A stretch of DNA of 64,000 bases from Aquabacterium humicola (GCF_030167915.1 NZ_JARGNB010000001.1:1426001-1490000); one strand, 5' to 3'; shown: positions 31,430 to 41,389, counted from the stretch's first letter. Program-made: numbers and translations. The notes: a model not told the origin generated them from the sequence alone.

Positions 31430-32401
31430 TCAGTGGAAGCTGCCGATACGCCGTAGGTTACCGAAATTCATCCACACGAAGAATGCCCGGCCGACGATGT
31501 TCTCGTCGGGCACGAAACCCCAGAAGCGCGAATCCTGCGAGTTGTCACGGTTGTCGCCCATCACGAAGTAGTGGCCGGCCGGCACCTTGCAGGTCACACC
31601 TTCGGCGCTGTAGCGGCACTGGTCGCGAAAGCGCTGGAAGCTTTCCAGCGGCCGGAAGGCCGACGATCCGGTGGGCTGCACCAGCAGGTCATGTTCGATG
31701 CTACCGAGCTTCTCGGCGAAGCGCGGCGCATAGCGCATGCTGTCCTCGTCGTAATAGTCGCCCAGGGCCTTCAGGTCGACCGGCTTGCCGTTGATCGACA
31801 GCCGCTGGTTCTGATAGCTCACCTCGTCGCCCGGCAGGCCGACGACACGCTTGATGTAGTCGATGCGCGGGTCGACCGGATAGCGGAAGACGATCACGTC
31901 GCCGTGCTTCGGCTCGTTGTTCGGGACGATCTTGGTATTGAGCACCGGCAGGCGGATGCCGTAGTGGAACTTGTTCACGAGGATCAGGTCGCCGACGAGC
32001 AGCGTCGGGATCATCGAGCCCGACGGAATCTTGAACGGCTCGAACAGGAACGACCGCAGCAGGAAGACGATCAGGATCACCGGAAAGAGGCCGGCGGTCC
32101 AGTCCAGCCACCAGGGTTGCTCCAGCACCTTCTGGCGCGCGAGCTCGACGTCGCCGTCGACCTTCTCGATGCCCATGCGGGCGAGGTCCGCGCGCCGCTG
32201 CGCGTCCTGCGACGCGAGGGTATCGGCAGCCGCGGCCCGTGCCGGCGCGAAGCGCAGGCGCTCGGCCAGCCAGTAGCCCAGCGTCACTACCGTCATCACG
32301 AACAGCAGCAGCGAAAAGTTGCCGATCCAGTAGCCGGCGTACCAACCGCCGAGGTAGACCGCGAGCGCGCCGAACAGCGCGACGGTGAGTGCACTCATCA
32401 T
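31430..32401 (-). CDS. lepB: Signal peptidase I LepB
   Basis: The 323-residue inner-membrane serine protease removes Sec and Tat signal peptides. Two hydrophobic segments lie near the N-terminus (about 4-45) and a third at about 104-119. Catalytic Ser129 is in IPSGSMIPTLLVGD and Lys184 in DYIKRVVGLPGDEV. A C-terminal box GDNRDNSQDSRFWGFVP is typical. It is followed by the DUF4845 gene and preceded 15 bp upstream by lepA, the conserved lepA-lepB operon. Confidence 0.97.
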   Translation of the reverse strand: MMSALTVALFGALAVYLGGWYAGYWIGNFSLLLFVMTVVTLGYWLAERLRFAPARAAAADTLASQDAQRRADLARMGIEKVDGDVELARQKVLEQPWWLDWTAGLFPVILIVFLLRSFLFEPFKIPSGSMIPTLLVGDLILVNKFHYGIRLPVLNTKIVPNNEPKHGDVIVFRYPVDPRIDYIKRVVGLPGDEVSYQNQRLSINGKPVDLKALGDYYDEDSMRYAPRFAEKLGSIEHDLLVQPTGSSAFRPLESFQRFRDQCRYSAEGVTCKVPAGHYFVMGDNRDNSQDSRFWGFVPDENIVGRAFFVWMNFGNLRRIGSFH

Positions 32402-32416
32402 CCCGGTGGTTCTCTT

Positions 32417-34225
<1,809 letters not shown>

Positions 34226-34343
34226 GCAGTGTGCAGATCGTCGCCCGGCGGATGGCTGGCGGGCTTCGTGCCGTTCGAAGCGCCAGGGTGCCGAGCGCGC
34301 GCCACGGGCGTGGCGCAAGGGGCCGCGAGGCCCTCGTTCAAGC

Positions 34344-34379
34344 TAAAAAAAAGGCACGTCCAAAGAGGAGACGCGCCTT
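34344..34379 (-). terminator. Rho-independent terminator upstream of lepA
   Basis: On the minus strand AAGGCGCGTC pairs with GACGTGCCTT (10 bp, one G-T wobble) around a 9-nt loop, immediately followed by a run of seven or more T. It is the clearest intrinsic terminator in the window. It could end transcripts from the sigma-E operon (mucD stop 402 bp upstream) or the small RNA candidate. Confidence 0.85.
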
Positions 34380-34410
34380 CCAACAAAACGTATGGCAACT
34401 GCTTGTTGGG
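34344..34410 (-). ncRNA. Candidate small RNA (or lepA leader) ending in an intrinsic terminator
   Basis: On the minus strand a TACAAT hexamer (34421-34416) is followed by two adjacent stem-loops. The first pairs CCAACAA (34409-34403) with TTGTTGG (34386-34380). The second is the terminator stem at 34379-34351 with a run of T. The predicted transcript is about 67 nt and nearly all of it is structured. The terminator loop contains CTCCTCTTT, complementary to Shine-Dalgarno sequences. No open frame of meaningful length exists in it. It may instead be an attenuated leader of lepA, which begins 119 bp downstream. The -35 region is poor, so the promoter call is tentative. Confidence 0.5.
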
Positions 34411-34421
34411 CCTTCATTGTA

Positions 34422-34781
34422 GCCAAAACGATCCGGCTGGAAGCCGCGCCGTTGCGTGTTTTCTGGTCGTTGCGGAGCGCCAACAGACACAAATCATCAA
34501 CAGCTTATCCACAGCTTGTCGAGTCATCGCGATGCAAGCGGGTGAACCCGGAGTGCGCGAAGACGACTGCGCTAAACAGTGGCCAAACAGCGCGAATTCT
34601 AACCAAGTCCGTACTCAATCTCTTCGGCTTCAAAAGTTAGCATGCACCTACAAACTTCGCGTCTGGCAAGAACTGCAAACCGCGCAAGCGTCCTGCCCGA
34701 CCGGGGCCGCAATGATCGACCGGCCCATTCCACGATACGGAAAGACCCGGCGGCGCAGTCGGCTTGGCTGGTCGCGGCGGC
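34422..34781. other. AT-richer gap between mucD and the small RNA candidate; no gene seen
   Basis: This 360-bp stretch is visibly lower in GC than its surroundings and has no coding frame with family features. It contains one perfect DnaA-box sequence, TTATCCACA, at 34505-34513, within direct AAGCTGT repeats on the other strand. I found no tRNA fold. It may hold promoters for the small RNA or simply be non-coding. Confidence 0.5.
34505..34513 (+). other. Single perfect DnaA-box sequence
   Basis: TTATCCACA matches the high-affinity DnaA box exactly. It lies in the AT-richer mucD-lepA gap. No cluster of further boxes, no AT-rich unwinding repeats and no dnaA/dnaN genes are nearby, so it is not an origin. 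It may be chance or a DnaA-responsive site. Confidence 0.35.
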
Positions 34782-36224
34782 TCAGCGGCCCGGCCGGATC
34801 ACGAGGTAGTTCACCCACTCGCCGCGGCGCACCATCACGCTGACGGCGCGCGACTTCTCGGCCTTCGCGGCGACCGCCTGGAACTGCTTGACGTCGGTGA
34901 TCTCCGTGTTGTCCAGTGTCAGGATCACATCGCCTTCGCGCAGGCCCGCGCGCGCAGCCGCACCATCGACCGCGTCCACACGCACCCCGCCCCGGATCTT
35001 CAGCTCGCGTCGCTGCGCATCCGTCAACTCGCTGACGGCCAGGCCGAGCGCCGTCTTGGCAGAGGCCGCGGGCCCGCTGTCGGACTGCGCGATCCGCGGC
35101 GTCTGTTCGGCCTCGAACTCGGCGACGGTCACCGTCAGGTCGCGGTAGCCGCCGCGGCGAAACACCTGCAGCGTCGTCTTCGAGCCTGGTTTGATACCAC
35201 CGACGATACGCGGCAGGTCGGCCGAGCTCTCGATGGGTTTGCCGTCGACCTTGGTGATGATGTCGCCGGCCTCGATGCCGGCCTTCTCGGCCGGCCCGCC
35301 GGACTCCGCACCCCGCACCATCGCACCGACCGGCTTGCCCAGGCCGATCGACTCGGCCACTTCCTTCGTGACCGGTGCGATCGTCACGCCGATGCGCCCG
35401 CGGATCACCCGGCCGGTGCTGCGCAGCTGGTCGGCGACACGCATCGCCTCGTCGATCGGAATCGCGAAGGCAATGCCCATGTAGCCGCCCGAGCGGCTGT
35501 AGATCTGCGAGTTGATGCCGACGACCTCGCCGCGCAGGTTGATCAGCGGACCGCCGGAGTTGCCCGGATTGATCGCCACGTCGGTCTGGATGAACGGCAG
35601 GTAGTCGCCGGTCTCGCGGGCCTTCGCGCTGACGATGCCGGCGGTGACGCTGTTGGCCAGGCCGAACGGCGAGCCGATGGCCATCACCCACTCGCCGACC
35701 TTCAGCCGGTTGACGTCGCCGATGCGCACGGCCGGCAGCCCGGCCGCTTCGATCTTCACGACCGCCACGTCGGTGCGCTTGTCGAAGCCGATCGGCTTGG
35801 CCTTGAACTCGCGCTTGTCGGTCAAGGTCACCAGCACCTCGTCGGCACCGTCGATGACATGGGCGTTGGTCATCACGTAGCCGTCGGCGCTGAGGATGAA
35901 GCCCGAGCCGACACCGCGCTGCTGCGGCTCCTCGTCCGGCTGTCCACCCCCGCGCGGGCCGCCGCGGCCGCCCGGCAGCGGAATGCCGAAACGGCGGAAG
36001 AACTCCTCGAGGTTCGGATCGACGCCGCGCTCGGGACCGCCGCGCGAGCGTTCGAGCGTGCGGATGTTGACGACCGACGGACCGACGCGTTCGACGAGCT
36101 CGCTGAAGTCAGGCAGCTCGACGCGGGACTGTGCCGCGGCCACGAGCGGTACGCCCGGCGCGACCAGCACGAGCGCCAGCAGGGCACGACCGAGGGCGCG
36201 ACGGCCCGTCGATGCGATCAACAT
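34782..36224 (-). CDS. mucD: DegP/HtrA-family periplasmic serine protease (MucD/DegQ type)
   Basis: The 480-residue protease has a signal peptide (about 1-31), a trypsin-like domain with triad His122 (VMTNAHVID), Asp152 (KRTDVAVVKI) and Ser223 (NPGNSGGPL), then two PDZ domains (about 265-355 and 385-475). It degrades or refolds misfolded envelope proteins. A Gly/Arg/Pro-rich loop at about 82-100 is unusual low-complexity sequence inside the LA-loop region. A good ribosome site (AGGAG) precedes the ATG. It is the last gene of the rpoE-rseA-rseB-mucD stress operon, 85 bp after rseB, as in Pseudomonas algU-mucA-mucB-mucD. Confidence 0.96.
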   Translation of the reverse strand: MLIASTGRRALGRALLALVLVAPGVPLVAAAQSRVELPDFSELVERVGPSVVNIRTLERSRGGPERGVDPNLEEFFRRFGIPLPGGRGGPRGGGQPDEEPQQRGVGSGFILSADGYVMTNAHVIDGADEVLVTLTDKREFKAKPIGFDKRTDVAVVKIEAAGLPAVRIGDVNRLKVGEWVMAIGSPFGLANSVTAGIVSAKARETGDYLPFIQTDVAINPGNSGGPLINLRGEVVGINSQIYSRSGGYMGIAFAIPIDEAMRVADQLRSTGRVIRGRIGVTIAPVTKEVAESIGLGKPVGAMVRGAESGGPAEKAGIEAGDIITKVDGKPIESSADLPRIVGGIKPGSKTTLQVFRRGGYRDLTVTVAEFEAEQTPRIAQSDSGPAASAKTALGLAVSELTDAQRRELKIRGGVRVDAVDGAAARAGLREGDVILTLDNTEITDVKQFQAVAAKAEKSRAVSVMVRRGEWVNYLVIRPGR

Positions 36225-36309
36225 GGAATGCTTCTCCTGAAATGGGGTGCCGCCGCGCCTCGGATCGATGCGCGGCGCCCGTCTGCCAGTGCCGGATCTT
36301 GCGGCGCGT

Positions 36310-37317
36310 TCAAGGCCGACGCTGCAGCAGGGACTCGAACTGCTGGACGGTGGCCATCGGCACGTCGCCGACGATCGTTACCCACCAGTCGCCGTGCCGG
36401 TTCATCAGCGTGTGCGTCGCACCCAGCATCGTGCGCATCGGCTTGTGGCGCTGTGCATCGAAGCGCTCGATGAACACCGACACATGCGTCAAGCCGTCCG
36501 AGAAGACCGACTGCAGCACCTGCAGGTCGGCGACACCCTCGCCGCCGGTCGCATCGAGCGGGCGTTTGACGCAGTTGAGCAAGTGGAAGCCGGGCACGCT
36601 GCCCTTGAGGCTCCATCCCTCGGTGTCCAGCTGCGTCGACTGGGCCTGCGGCCGCACGATGCGGTAGCCGTCGAGCTTCTTCTTCATCGGCTTGAGCACG
36701 CTGTCCGACGCCAGCTTGCCGCCGATGGCGAGGTCGGTGAACGAGGCGGACTCGATCACCTCGCCTTTCGCACCGAGCACCTCGGTGCGCAGCAGCAGCC
36801 CGGTTTCCCGTTCGGCCCACAGCCGTTGCCCGAATCGCAGCGCATCGCGCGGCTTCAGCAGCAACACCTCCGCCTCGTGGCCGGCGACACGATCCGCGCC
36901 CATCGACTTCAGCTCGTAGCTCTCCAGCGCGCGCTGGCTCGAGGCCGGCAGCGCCGGGAAGTCGGCGATCGGCTCGATCTGCTCGATCACGGCCACCTTG
37001 GTCTGGGGCCAGAGCGTCAGCACCGCGCCGTTGTGCCGGAACTGCTGCCGCATCTGACCGTCGAGTGCTTCGATGCGCTCGTAGCGCTCACGGCCTTCGC
37101 TGATGTGGGTGACGCGCGAGCTGGTCACCTGACTGCCCGCGAAGAAGGCCATTGTGCCCTGGTAGGTGCGATTGGTCGCCGCCTGCCTCATGCGCGAGAG
37201 CCATTGAGCGGGGTCGCTGACCGCCTGCGCCACGCTCAGGGTGGCGCAGGAGAGCAGGACGACGCCGACACCCACCCGCCCGAATCGGCGGCGCTCGCTC
37301 ACCGGCTGCATGCTCAC
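36310..37317 (-). CDS. rseB: Sigma-E regulatory protein RseB (MucB)
   Basis: The 335-residue periplasmic protein has a signal peptide (about 1-32, ending SVAQA) and the MucB/RseB two-domain fold: WLSRMRQAATNRTYQGTMAFF, then HISEGRERYERIEALDG, and a C-terminal domain around VSVFIERFDAQRHKP. RseB binds RseA and protects it from proteolysis; mislocalised lipopolysaccharide or outer-membrane proteins release it. It overlaps the rseA stop by 4 bp, so the two partners are translationally coupled. Confidence 0.95.
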   Translation of the reverse strand: MSMQPVSERRRFGRVGVGVVLLSCATLSVAQAVSDPAQWLSRMRQAATNRTYQGTMAFFAGSQVTSSRVTHISEGRERYERIEALDGQMRQQFRHNGAVLTLWPQTKVAVIEQIEPIADFPALPASSQRALESYELKSMGADRVAGHEAEVLLLKPRDALRFGQRLWAERETGLLLRTEVLGAKGEVIESASFTDLAIGGKLASDSVLKPMKKKLDGYRIVRPQAQSTQLDTEGWSLKGSVPGFHLLNCVKRPLDATGGEGVADLQVLQSVFSDGLTHVSVFIERFDAQRHKPMRTMLGATHTLMNRHGDWWVTIVGDVPMATVQQFESLLQRRP

Positions 37318-37874
37318 TTGGGCTCGAGCACGACGGTCTCGACGCTGCGCACCACCGCACCAGGCACCTGCACCGCCGCGCCATGGCTCACCCGACGGTG
37401 CGCGGCGAGGTAACGGTCCAGGCGGGCGTCGCGCACCAGCTGGCCATCGGCCATCACCTGCGCGCCGGCACTGGCGGCGATCGGTACGCCGTCGGCCGCT
37501 TCCGGCTGCACCACCCTCAGCACGACCAGCACGCCCGCCACCGCGACAAAACCCGCAGCCACCGCGACCGGGGCCACCAAGCGCTGCCGCCAGCGCCCGC
37601 GCTCATGCGACGGCGCCAGCGGCACCGGCTCGCTGGCCAGGCGCTCGCGCAGGCCGGCGAGAAAAGCTTCGTCGCGCGCCGGCCGAACGGCCAGCTCATC
37701 CGACCGCAGCACATCGCCGATCAGGTGGTAGGTGTGCCAGCACTCGCGCGCCTGGCTTTCTGCCCGCCACGCCGAACACGCGCCGTCGAGGCCCGCACCA
37801 TCCGGGCGGCCGTCCATCAGCGCCGACAGGGACTGGCGCATCGCCTCCGAGGAAGAACCCGAGCTGTTCAACAT
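37314..37874 (-). CDS. rseA: Anti-sigma-E factor RseA (MucA-like)
   Basis: The 186-residue single-pass inner-membrane protein has an N-terminal cytoplasmic sigma-binding domain (SLSALMDGR, ECWHTYHLIGDVLRSD), a transmembrane helix at about 100-120, and a periplasmic part that would bind RseB. It sequesters RpoE until regulated proteolysis frees it. The N-terminus has a short Ser/Gly-rich lead before the family motif. It lies 58 bp after rpoE and overlaps rseB by 4 bp. Confidence 0.93.
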   Translation of the reverse strand: MLNSSGSSSEAMRQSLSALMDGRPDGAGLDGACSAWRAESQARECWHTYHLIGDVLRSDELAVRPARDEAFLAGLRERLASEPVPLAPSHERGRWRQRLVAPVAVAAGFVAVAGVLVVLRVVQPEAADGVPIAASAGAQVMADGQLVRDARLDRYLAAHRRVSHGAAVQVPGAVVRSVETVVLEPK

Positions 37875-37932
37875 GATCTTCGTACGACTCCGTCGAAGGC
37901 GCCGACCCGTGCACCGGCGCCGAGGCTCACCA

Positions 37933-38544
37933 TCACCATCGTTCGCCCTCGCGCGTATCGAGCAGCGGCCGCAGCCGCTGAGCGATGGCCTCGCGCGCCC
38001 GGAAGATGCGCGAACGCACCGTGCCGATGGGGCAATTCATCATCTCGGCAATCTCTTCGTAGCTGAGGCCTTCGATCTCGCGCAGGGTGATGGCCTGTCG
38101 CAGATCCTCCGACAAGGCTGCGATCGCGGCATTGACCGTCTCGGCGATCTCCTTGCTGGCCAACACCGCCTCCGGCGTTGCGCCGTCGGTTAGTTCGCGC
38201 TCCACCCGGGAAGTTTCGTCATCGTCATCCGACACCGACGCCAGTGCGGATTCCACCACGAGCGGGTCGCGCTTCAGATCCACCAGCGCCTTCTTGGCGG
38301 TGTTGACCGCGATGCGGTAGAGCCAGGTGTAGAACGCACTCTCGCCGCGGAACTGCGGCAGCGCCCGATAGGCGCGGATGAAGGTTTCCTGGGCGATGTC
38401 CTGCACAAGGTCGACGTCGCGGACCATGCGCGCGATCAGGCGCTCGATGCGGCGCTGGTACTTGACCACCAGCATCTCGAAGGCACGGGTATCCCCACGT
38501 TTCGCGCGATCGACCAGCAGCACGTCGGCCTGGTCGACGGTCAT
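37933..38544 (-). CDS. rpoE: Extracytoplasmic sigma factor RpoE
   Basis: The 203-residue ECF sigma factor has region 2 (VQDIAQETFIRAYRALPQF, then SAFYTWLYRIAVNTAKK) and region 4 (LREIEGLSYEEIAEMMNCPI with GTVRSRIFRAREAI). It belongs to the RpoE/AlgU group that controls envelope stress genes. The ATG at 38544 gives the standard start MTVDQADVLLVDRAKRGD and overlaps the stop of an upstream small membrane protein gene as ATGA. That overlap ties its basal translation to the fabF-side transcript. rseA and rseB follow. Confidence 0.97.
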   Translation of the reverse strand: MTVDQADVLLVDRAKRGDTRAFEMLVVKYQRRIERLIARMVRDVDLVQDIAQETFIRAYRALPQFRGESAFYTWLYRIAVNTAKKALVDLKRDPLVVESALASVSDDDDETSRVERELTDGATPEAVLASKEIAETVNAAIAALSEDLRQAITLREIEGLSYEEIAEMMNCPIGTVRSRIFRAREAIAQRLRPLLDTREGERW

Positions 38545-39005
38545 CGGGTCGCTCCGTCGTCGAGCGCAAGGGTGTCGGCATCCATCGGCCCTTGGTAAAG
38601 GGCAAGACGCACGCCATGCCAGGCCGCGCCGATGTCTTTCTGGGCGATGCCGCACCAGCCCGGACGGGCCGGGCCGATCGGCTCGATGCGCAGCAGCAGC
38701 CAGCCGCCGAGGTCGATCTGCAGTCGGACCCGCCGCAGCGCCAGGGGCGTGTGCCCGGGCTGTGCGAGGGTCCAGGCGGCACCGTCCCACCGCAGGTGCC
38801 CGCACACGGGACGCAGGATCTTCGCGCCGACGGCCAGGCCGGCCAGCGCAGCGGCGAACGCCGGCAGCACCGGATTGCGCTCGAGGAGCAGGCACAGCCA
38901 GACGGCGATCACCGCACCGGCCAGCCCGTACAGCGCTGCCGCAGCGGCACGTTCGCGTCGGCCGCAGCCCAGTTCGATGTCGACTGCCGGCGGCGCCGCC
39001 CGCAT
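38541..39005 (-). CDS. Small two-helix membrane protein upstream of rpoE, unknown function
   Basis: The 154-residue protein begins MRAAPPAVDIELGCGRRERA, then has two adjacent hydrophobic helices (about 20-60). A soluble C-terminal part follows, with HLRWDGAAWTLAQPG and VRLQIDLGGWLLLRIEP. The shape resembles YgfX/CptA-like membrane proteins, which is a structural impression only. It lies 16 bp after fabF and its stop overlaps the rpoE start by 4 bp. The ATG at 39005 was chosen because further upstream lies fabF. Its conserved place between fabF and rpoE in related bacteria suggests a regulatory or membrane-linked role, which is unproven. Confidence 0.78.
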   Translation of the reverse strand: MRAAPPAVDIELGCGRRERAAAAALYGLAGAVIAVWLCLLLERNPVLPAFAAALAGLAVGAKILRPVCGHLRWDGAAWTLAQPGHTPLALRRVRLQIDLGGWLLLRIEPIGPARPGWCGIAQKDIGAAWHGVRLALYQGPMDADTLALDDGATR

Positions 39006-39021
39006 GCGAGGCCGTCGCCCG

Positions 39022-40266
39022 TCAGGCCCGGCGCAGAACCAGCGTGCCGTTGGTGCCGCCGAAGCCAAAGTTGTTCTTCACCGCGATGTCGATGCGCATC
39101 TCGCGCGCCGTGTTGGCGCAGTAGTCGAGATCGCACTCCGGATCCTGGTTGAAGATGTTGATGGTCGGCGGTGACACCTGGTGATGCAGCGCGAGCGCGG
39201 TGAACACCGACTCGATGCCACCGGCGCCACCGAGCAGGTGGCCGGTCATCGACTTCGTCGAGTTGATCACCATCTTCTTCGCATGGTCGCCGAACGCCAG
39301 CTTGATGGCGTTGGTCTCGTTGACGTCGCCCAGGGGTGTCGAGGTGCCGTGGGCGTTGAGGTACTGCACGTCCTGCGCGTTGACGCGCGCGTTGCGCAGC
39401 GCGGCCATCATCGAGCGCTTCGGCCCGTCGACATTCGGGGCCGTCATGTGGAAGGCATCGGCGCCCATGCCGAAGCCCGCGAGCTCGGCGTAGATCTTCG
39501 CGCCGCGCGCCTTCGCATGCTCGTATTCCTCGAGCACCATCACGCCGGCACCCTCGCCGAGCACGAAGCCGTCGCGGTCCTTGTCCCACGGACGCGACGC
39601 GGTCTTGGGGTCGTCGTTGCGCGTCGACAGCGCGCGCGCCGCGGCGAAACCACCGATGCCCAGCGGCGAGACGGTCGATTCGGCACCGCCGGCGATCATC
39701 ACGTCGGCATCGCCGTACTCGATCAGCCGGCCGGCTTCGCCGATGCAGTGCAAGCCGGTGGTGCAGGCGGTGACGATCGCCAGGTTCGGGCCGGTGAAGC
39801 CGTACTTGATCGAGATGTGGCCGGAGATCATGTTGATGATCGAGGCCGGCACGAAGAACGGCGAGATGCGGCGCGGACCGCGATCGGCGTACTCCTGGTG
39901 CGTGCCTTCGATCATCGGCAGGCCGCCGATGCCGGAGCCGACCAGGCAGCCGATGCGCTCGGCCTGCTGTTCGTTCAGCGCGTCGCCGGTCGGCAGTCCC
40001 GCGTCGGTCACCGCCTGGATCGCCGCCGCCATCCCGAAGTGGATGAAGGTGTCCATGTGGCGGGCTTCCTTCGCCGGGATGTAGTCCTCGACGTTGAAGC
40101 CCTTGACCTCGCCGGCGAAGCGGCACGCGAACGGCGACGCATCGAAGCGCGTGATCGTGTCGATGCCCGAGCGCCCGGCCACCAGGTTCGCCCAGCCTTC
40201 GGCCACGCTGTTGCCGACCGGGCTGATCAGCCCGAGGCCGGTGATGACGACACGTCGACGGCTCAT
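39022..40266 (-). CDS. fabF: 3-oxoacyl-[ACP] synthase II FabF
   Basis: The 414-residue condensing enzyme elongates acyl-ACP with malonyl-ACP. The Cys-His-His triad is visible: Cys168 in IVTACTTGLHC, His in LNAHGTSTPLGD, and His in SMTGHLLGGAGG. A Lys-containing segment and the C-terminal NNFGFGGTNGTL complete the fold. It is the usual length. acpP lies 16 bp upstream on the same strand, giving the universal acpP-fabF pair. The downstream neighbour is the small membrane protein gene preceding rpoE. Confidence 0.97.
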   Translation of the reverse strand: MSRRRVVITGLGLISPVGNSVAEGWANLVAGRSGIDTITRFDASPFACRFAGEVKGFNVEDYIPAKEARHMDTFIHFGMAAAIQAVTDAGLPTGDALNEQQAERIGCLVGSGIGGLPMIEGTHQEYADRGPRRISPFFVPASIINMISGHISIKYGFTGPNLAIVTACTTGLHCIGEAGRLIEYGDADVMIAGGAESTVSPLGIGGFAAARALSTRNDDPKTASRPWDKDRDGFVLGEGAGVMVLEEYEHAKARGAKIYAELAGFGMGADAFHMTAPNVDGPKRSMMAALRNARVNAQDVQYLNAHGTSTPLGDVNETNAIKLAFGDHAKKMVINSTKSMTGHLLGGAGGIESVFTALALHHQVSPPTINIFNQDPECDLDYCANTAREMRIDIAVKNNFGFGGTNGTLVLRRA

Positions 40267-40282
40267 GCGCGATGCTCTCGAA

Positions 40283-40522
40283 TCAGGTCTTCTGGTGCTT
40301 GACCGCGTAGTCGATCGCCAGCTGCACCGTGGTGATCTTCTCGGCTTCCTCGTCGGGGATCTCGATGCCGAACTCGTCTTCGAGCGCCATCACCAGTTCC
40401 ACCGTGTCGAGCGAGTCGGCGCCCAGATCGGCCACGAAGGCCTTCTCGTTGGTGACATCCGTCTCAGGCACGCCGAGTTGCTCGGCGATGATCTTCTTGA
40501 CACGGGATTCGATATCGCTCAT
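40283..40522 (-). CDS. acpP: Acyl carrier protein AcpP
   Basis: The 79-residue acidic four-helix protein carries growing acyl chains on 4'-phosphopantetheine attached to Ser37 in the DSL motif ([13 protein letters not shown]). AcpS at 27.4-27.8 kb would add the prosthetic group. The ATG at 40522 follows a strong GGAGGAGT ribosome site, which is itself inside a small hairpin (listed separately). It lies 129 bp after fabG and 16 bp before fabF. Confidence 0.98.
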   Translation of the reverse strand: MSDIESRVKKIIAEQLGVPETDVTNEKAFVADLGADSLDTVELVMALEDEFGIEIPDEEAEKITTVQLAIDYAVKHQKT

Positions 40523-40523
40523 G

Positions 40524-40537
40524 ACTCCTCCAGGAGT
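40524..40537 (-). promoter_or_regulatory. acpP: Hairpin covering the acpP ribosome-binding site
   Basis: On the minus strand ACTCC-TGGA-GGAGT forms a 5-bp stem with a 4-nt loop ending one base before the acpP ATG. The Shine-Dalgarno GGAGGAG lies in the loop and 3' arm. Folding would mask the site. The stem is short, so the effect on this highly expressed gene may be slight. Confidence 0.4.
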
Positions 40538-40651
40538 GAATGCAAAAACCAGCCCGGGATTCTAATGGCGCTGGGGTGTCCGCTCTAGGACGCCCGACGA
40601 AGGCAGCGCCGCACCGGCCGGGCGGGACCGGCGAGGGATGCGGTTGGGCGC

Positions 40652-41389
40652 TCAGTTCATGAACATGCCGCCGTTGACATGAAGCTCCGCGCCGGTGATG
40701 TAGCCGGCTTCGGGACTGGCGAGAAAGGCCACCGCGTGCGCGATCTCCTCGGGCGTGCCGAGGCGGCCGAGCGGAATCTGCTGCAGCAGCGCGGCCTTCT
40801 GCGCCTCGGGCAGCCCGTCGGTCATGTCGGTGGCGATGAAGCCGGGCGCGATGCAGTTCACGGTGATGTTGCGGCTGCCGAGCTCACGCGCCAGGGCACG
40901 TGTCATGCCCGCGACGCCGGCCTTGGCCGCCGCATAGTTGGCCTGGCCCGCATTGCCCGAGGCGCCGACGACCGACGTGATGTTGACAATGCGGCCGTAG
41001 CGCTGCTTCATCATGGTGCGCATCACCGCCCGCGACAGCCGGAACACCGCCTTCAGGTTGGTGTCGAGCACGGCATCCCAGTCCTCGTCCTTCATGCGCA
41101 TGGCCAGTGTGTCGCGCGTGATGCCGGCGTTGTTGACCAGGACCTGCAGGCCGCCGTCGGCCTTGACGATCGCGTCGATCGCGGCATCGACCGCGGGCGC
41201 GTCGTTGACATTCAGCGCCACGCCGCGGCCGCCGTGCGGCGCCAGCGCCTCGTTGATCGCCGCGGCGCCGGCGTCGGTCGTCGCCGTGCCGATCACCGTG
41301 TAGCCCCTGGCGGCCAAGGTCGACGCGATGGCCCGGCCGATGCCGCGCGAGGCGCCGGTCACCAGCGCGACTTGCTTCGGTTCGCTCAT
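40652..41389 (-). CDS. fabG: 3-oxoacyl-[ACP] reductase FabG
   Basis: The 245-residue short-chain dehydrogenase reduces 3-oxoacyl-ACP with NADPH. It has the nucleotide motif TGASRGIG at about 12-19, NNAG, and the catalytic Ser-Tyr-Lys set in NITSVVGASGNAGQANYAAAKAG (shown as NITSVVGASG and ANYAAAKAG). The C-terminus IPLGRLGTPEEIAHAV is typical. The ATG at 41389 overlaps the fabD stop as ATGA. Upstream in-frame codons lie inside fabD and are not used. Confidence 0.97.
   Translation of the reverse strand: MSEPKQVALVTGASRGIGRAIASTLAARGYTVIGTATTDAGAAAINEALAPHGGRGVALNVNDAPAVDAAIDAIVKADGGLQVLVNNAGITRDTLAMRMKDEDWDAVLDTNLKAVFRLSRAVMRTMMKQRYGRIVNITSVVGASGNAGQANYAAAKAGVAGMTRALARELGSRNITVNCIAPGFIATDMTDGLPEAQKAALLQQIPLGRLGTPEEIAHAVAFLASPEAGYITGAELHVNGGMFMN

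Noticed and set aside
34400-34700. AT-richer gap as a replication origin
   Set aside because: Only one DnaA box, no AT-rich 13-mers, and no dnaA, dnaN, parA or gidA nearby.
34422-34781. AT-richer gap as horizontally acquired DNA or a decayed insertion sequence
   Set aside because: No transposase fragment, terminal inverted repeats or target duplication could be seen; the flanking genes are in a normal conserved order.
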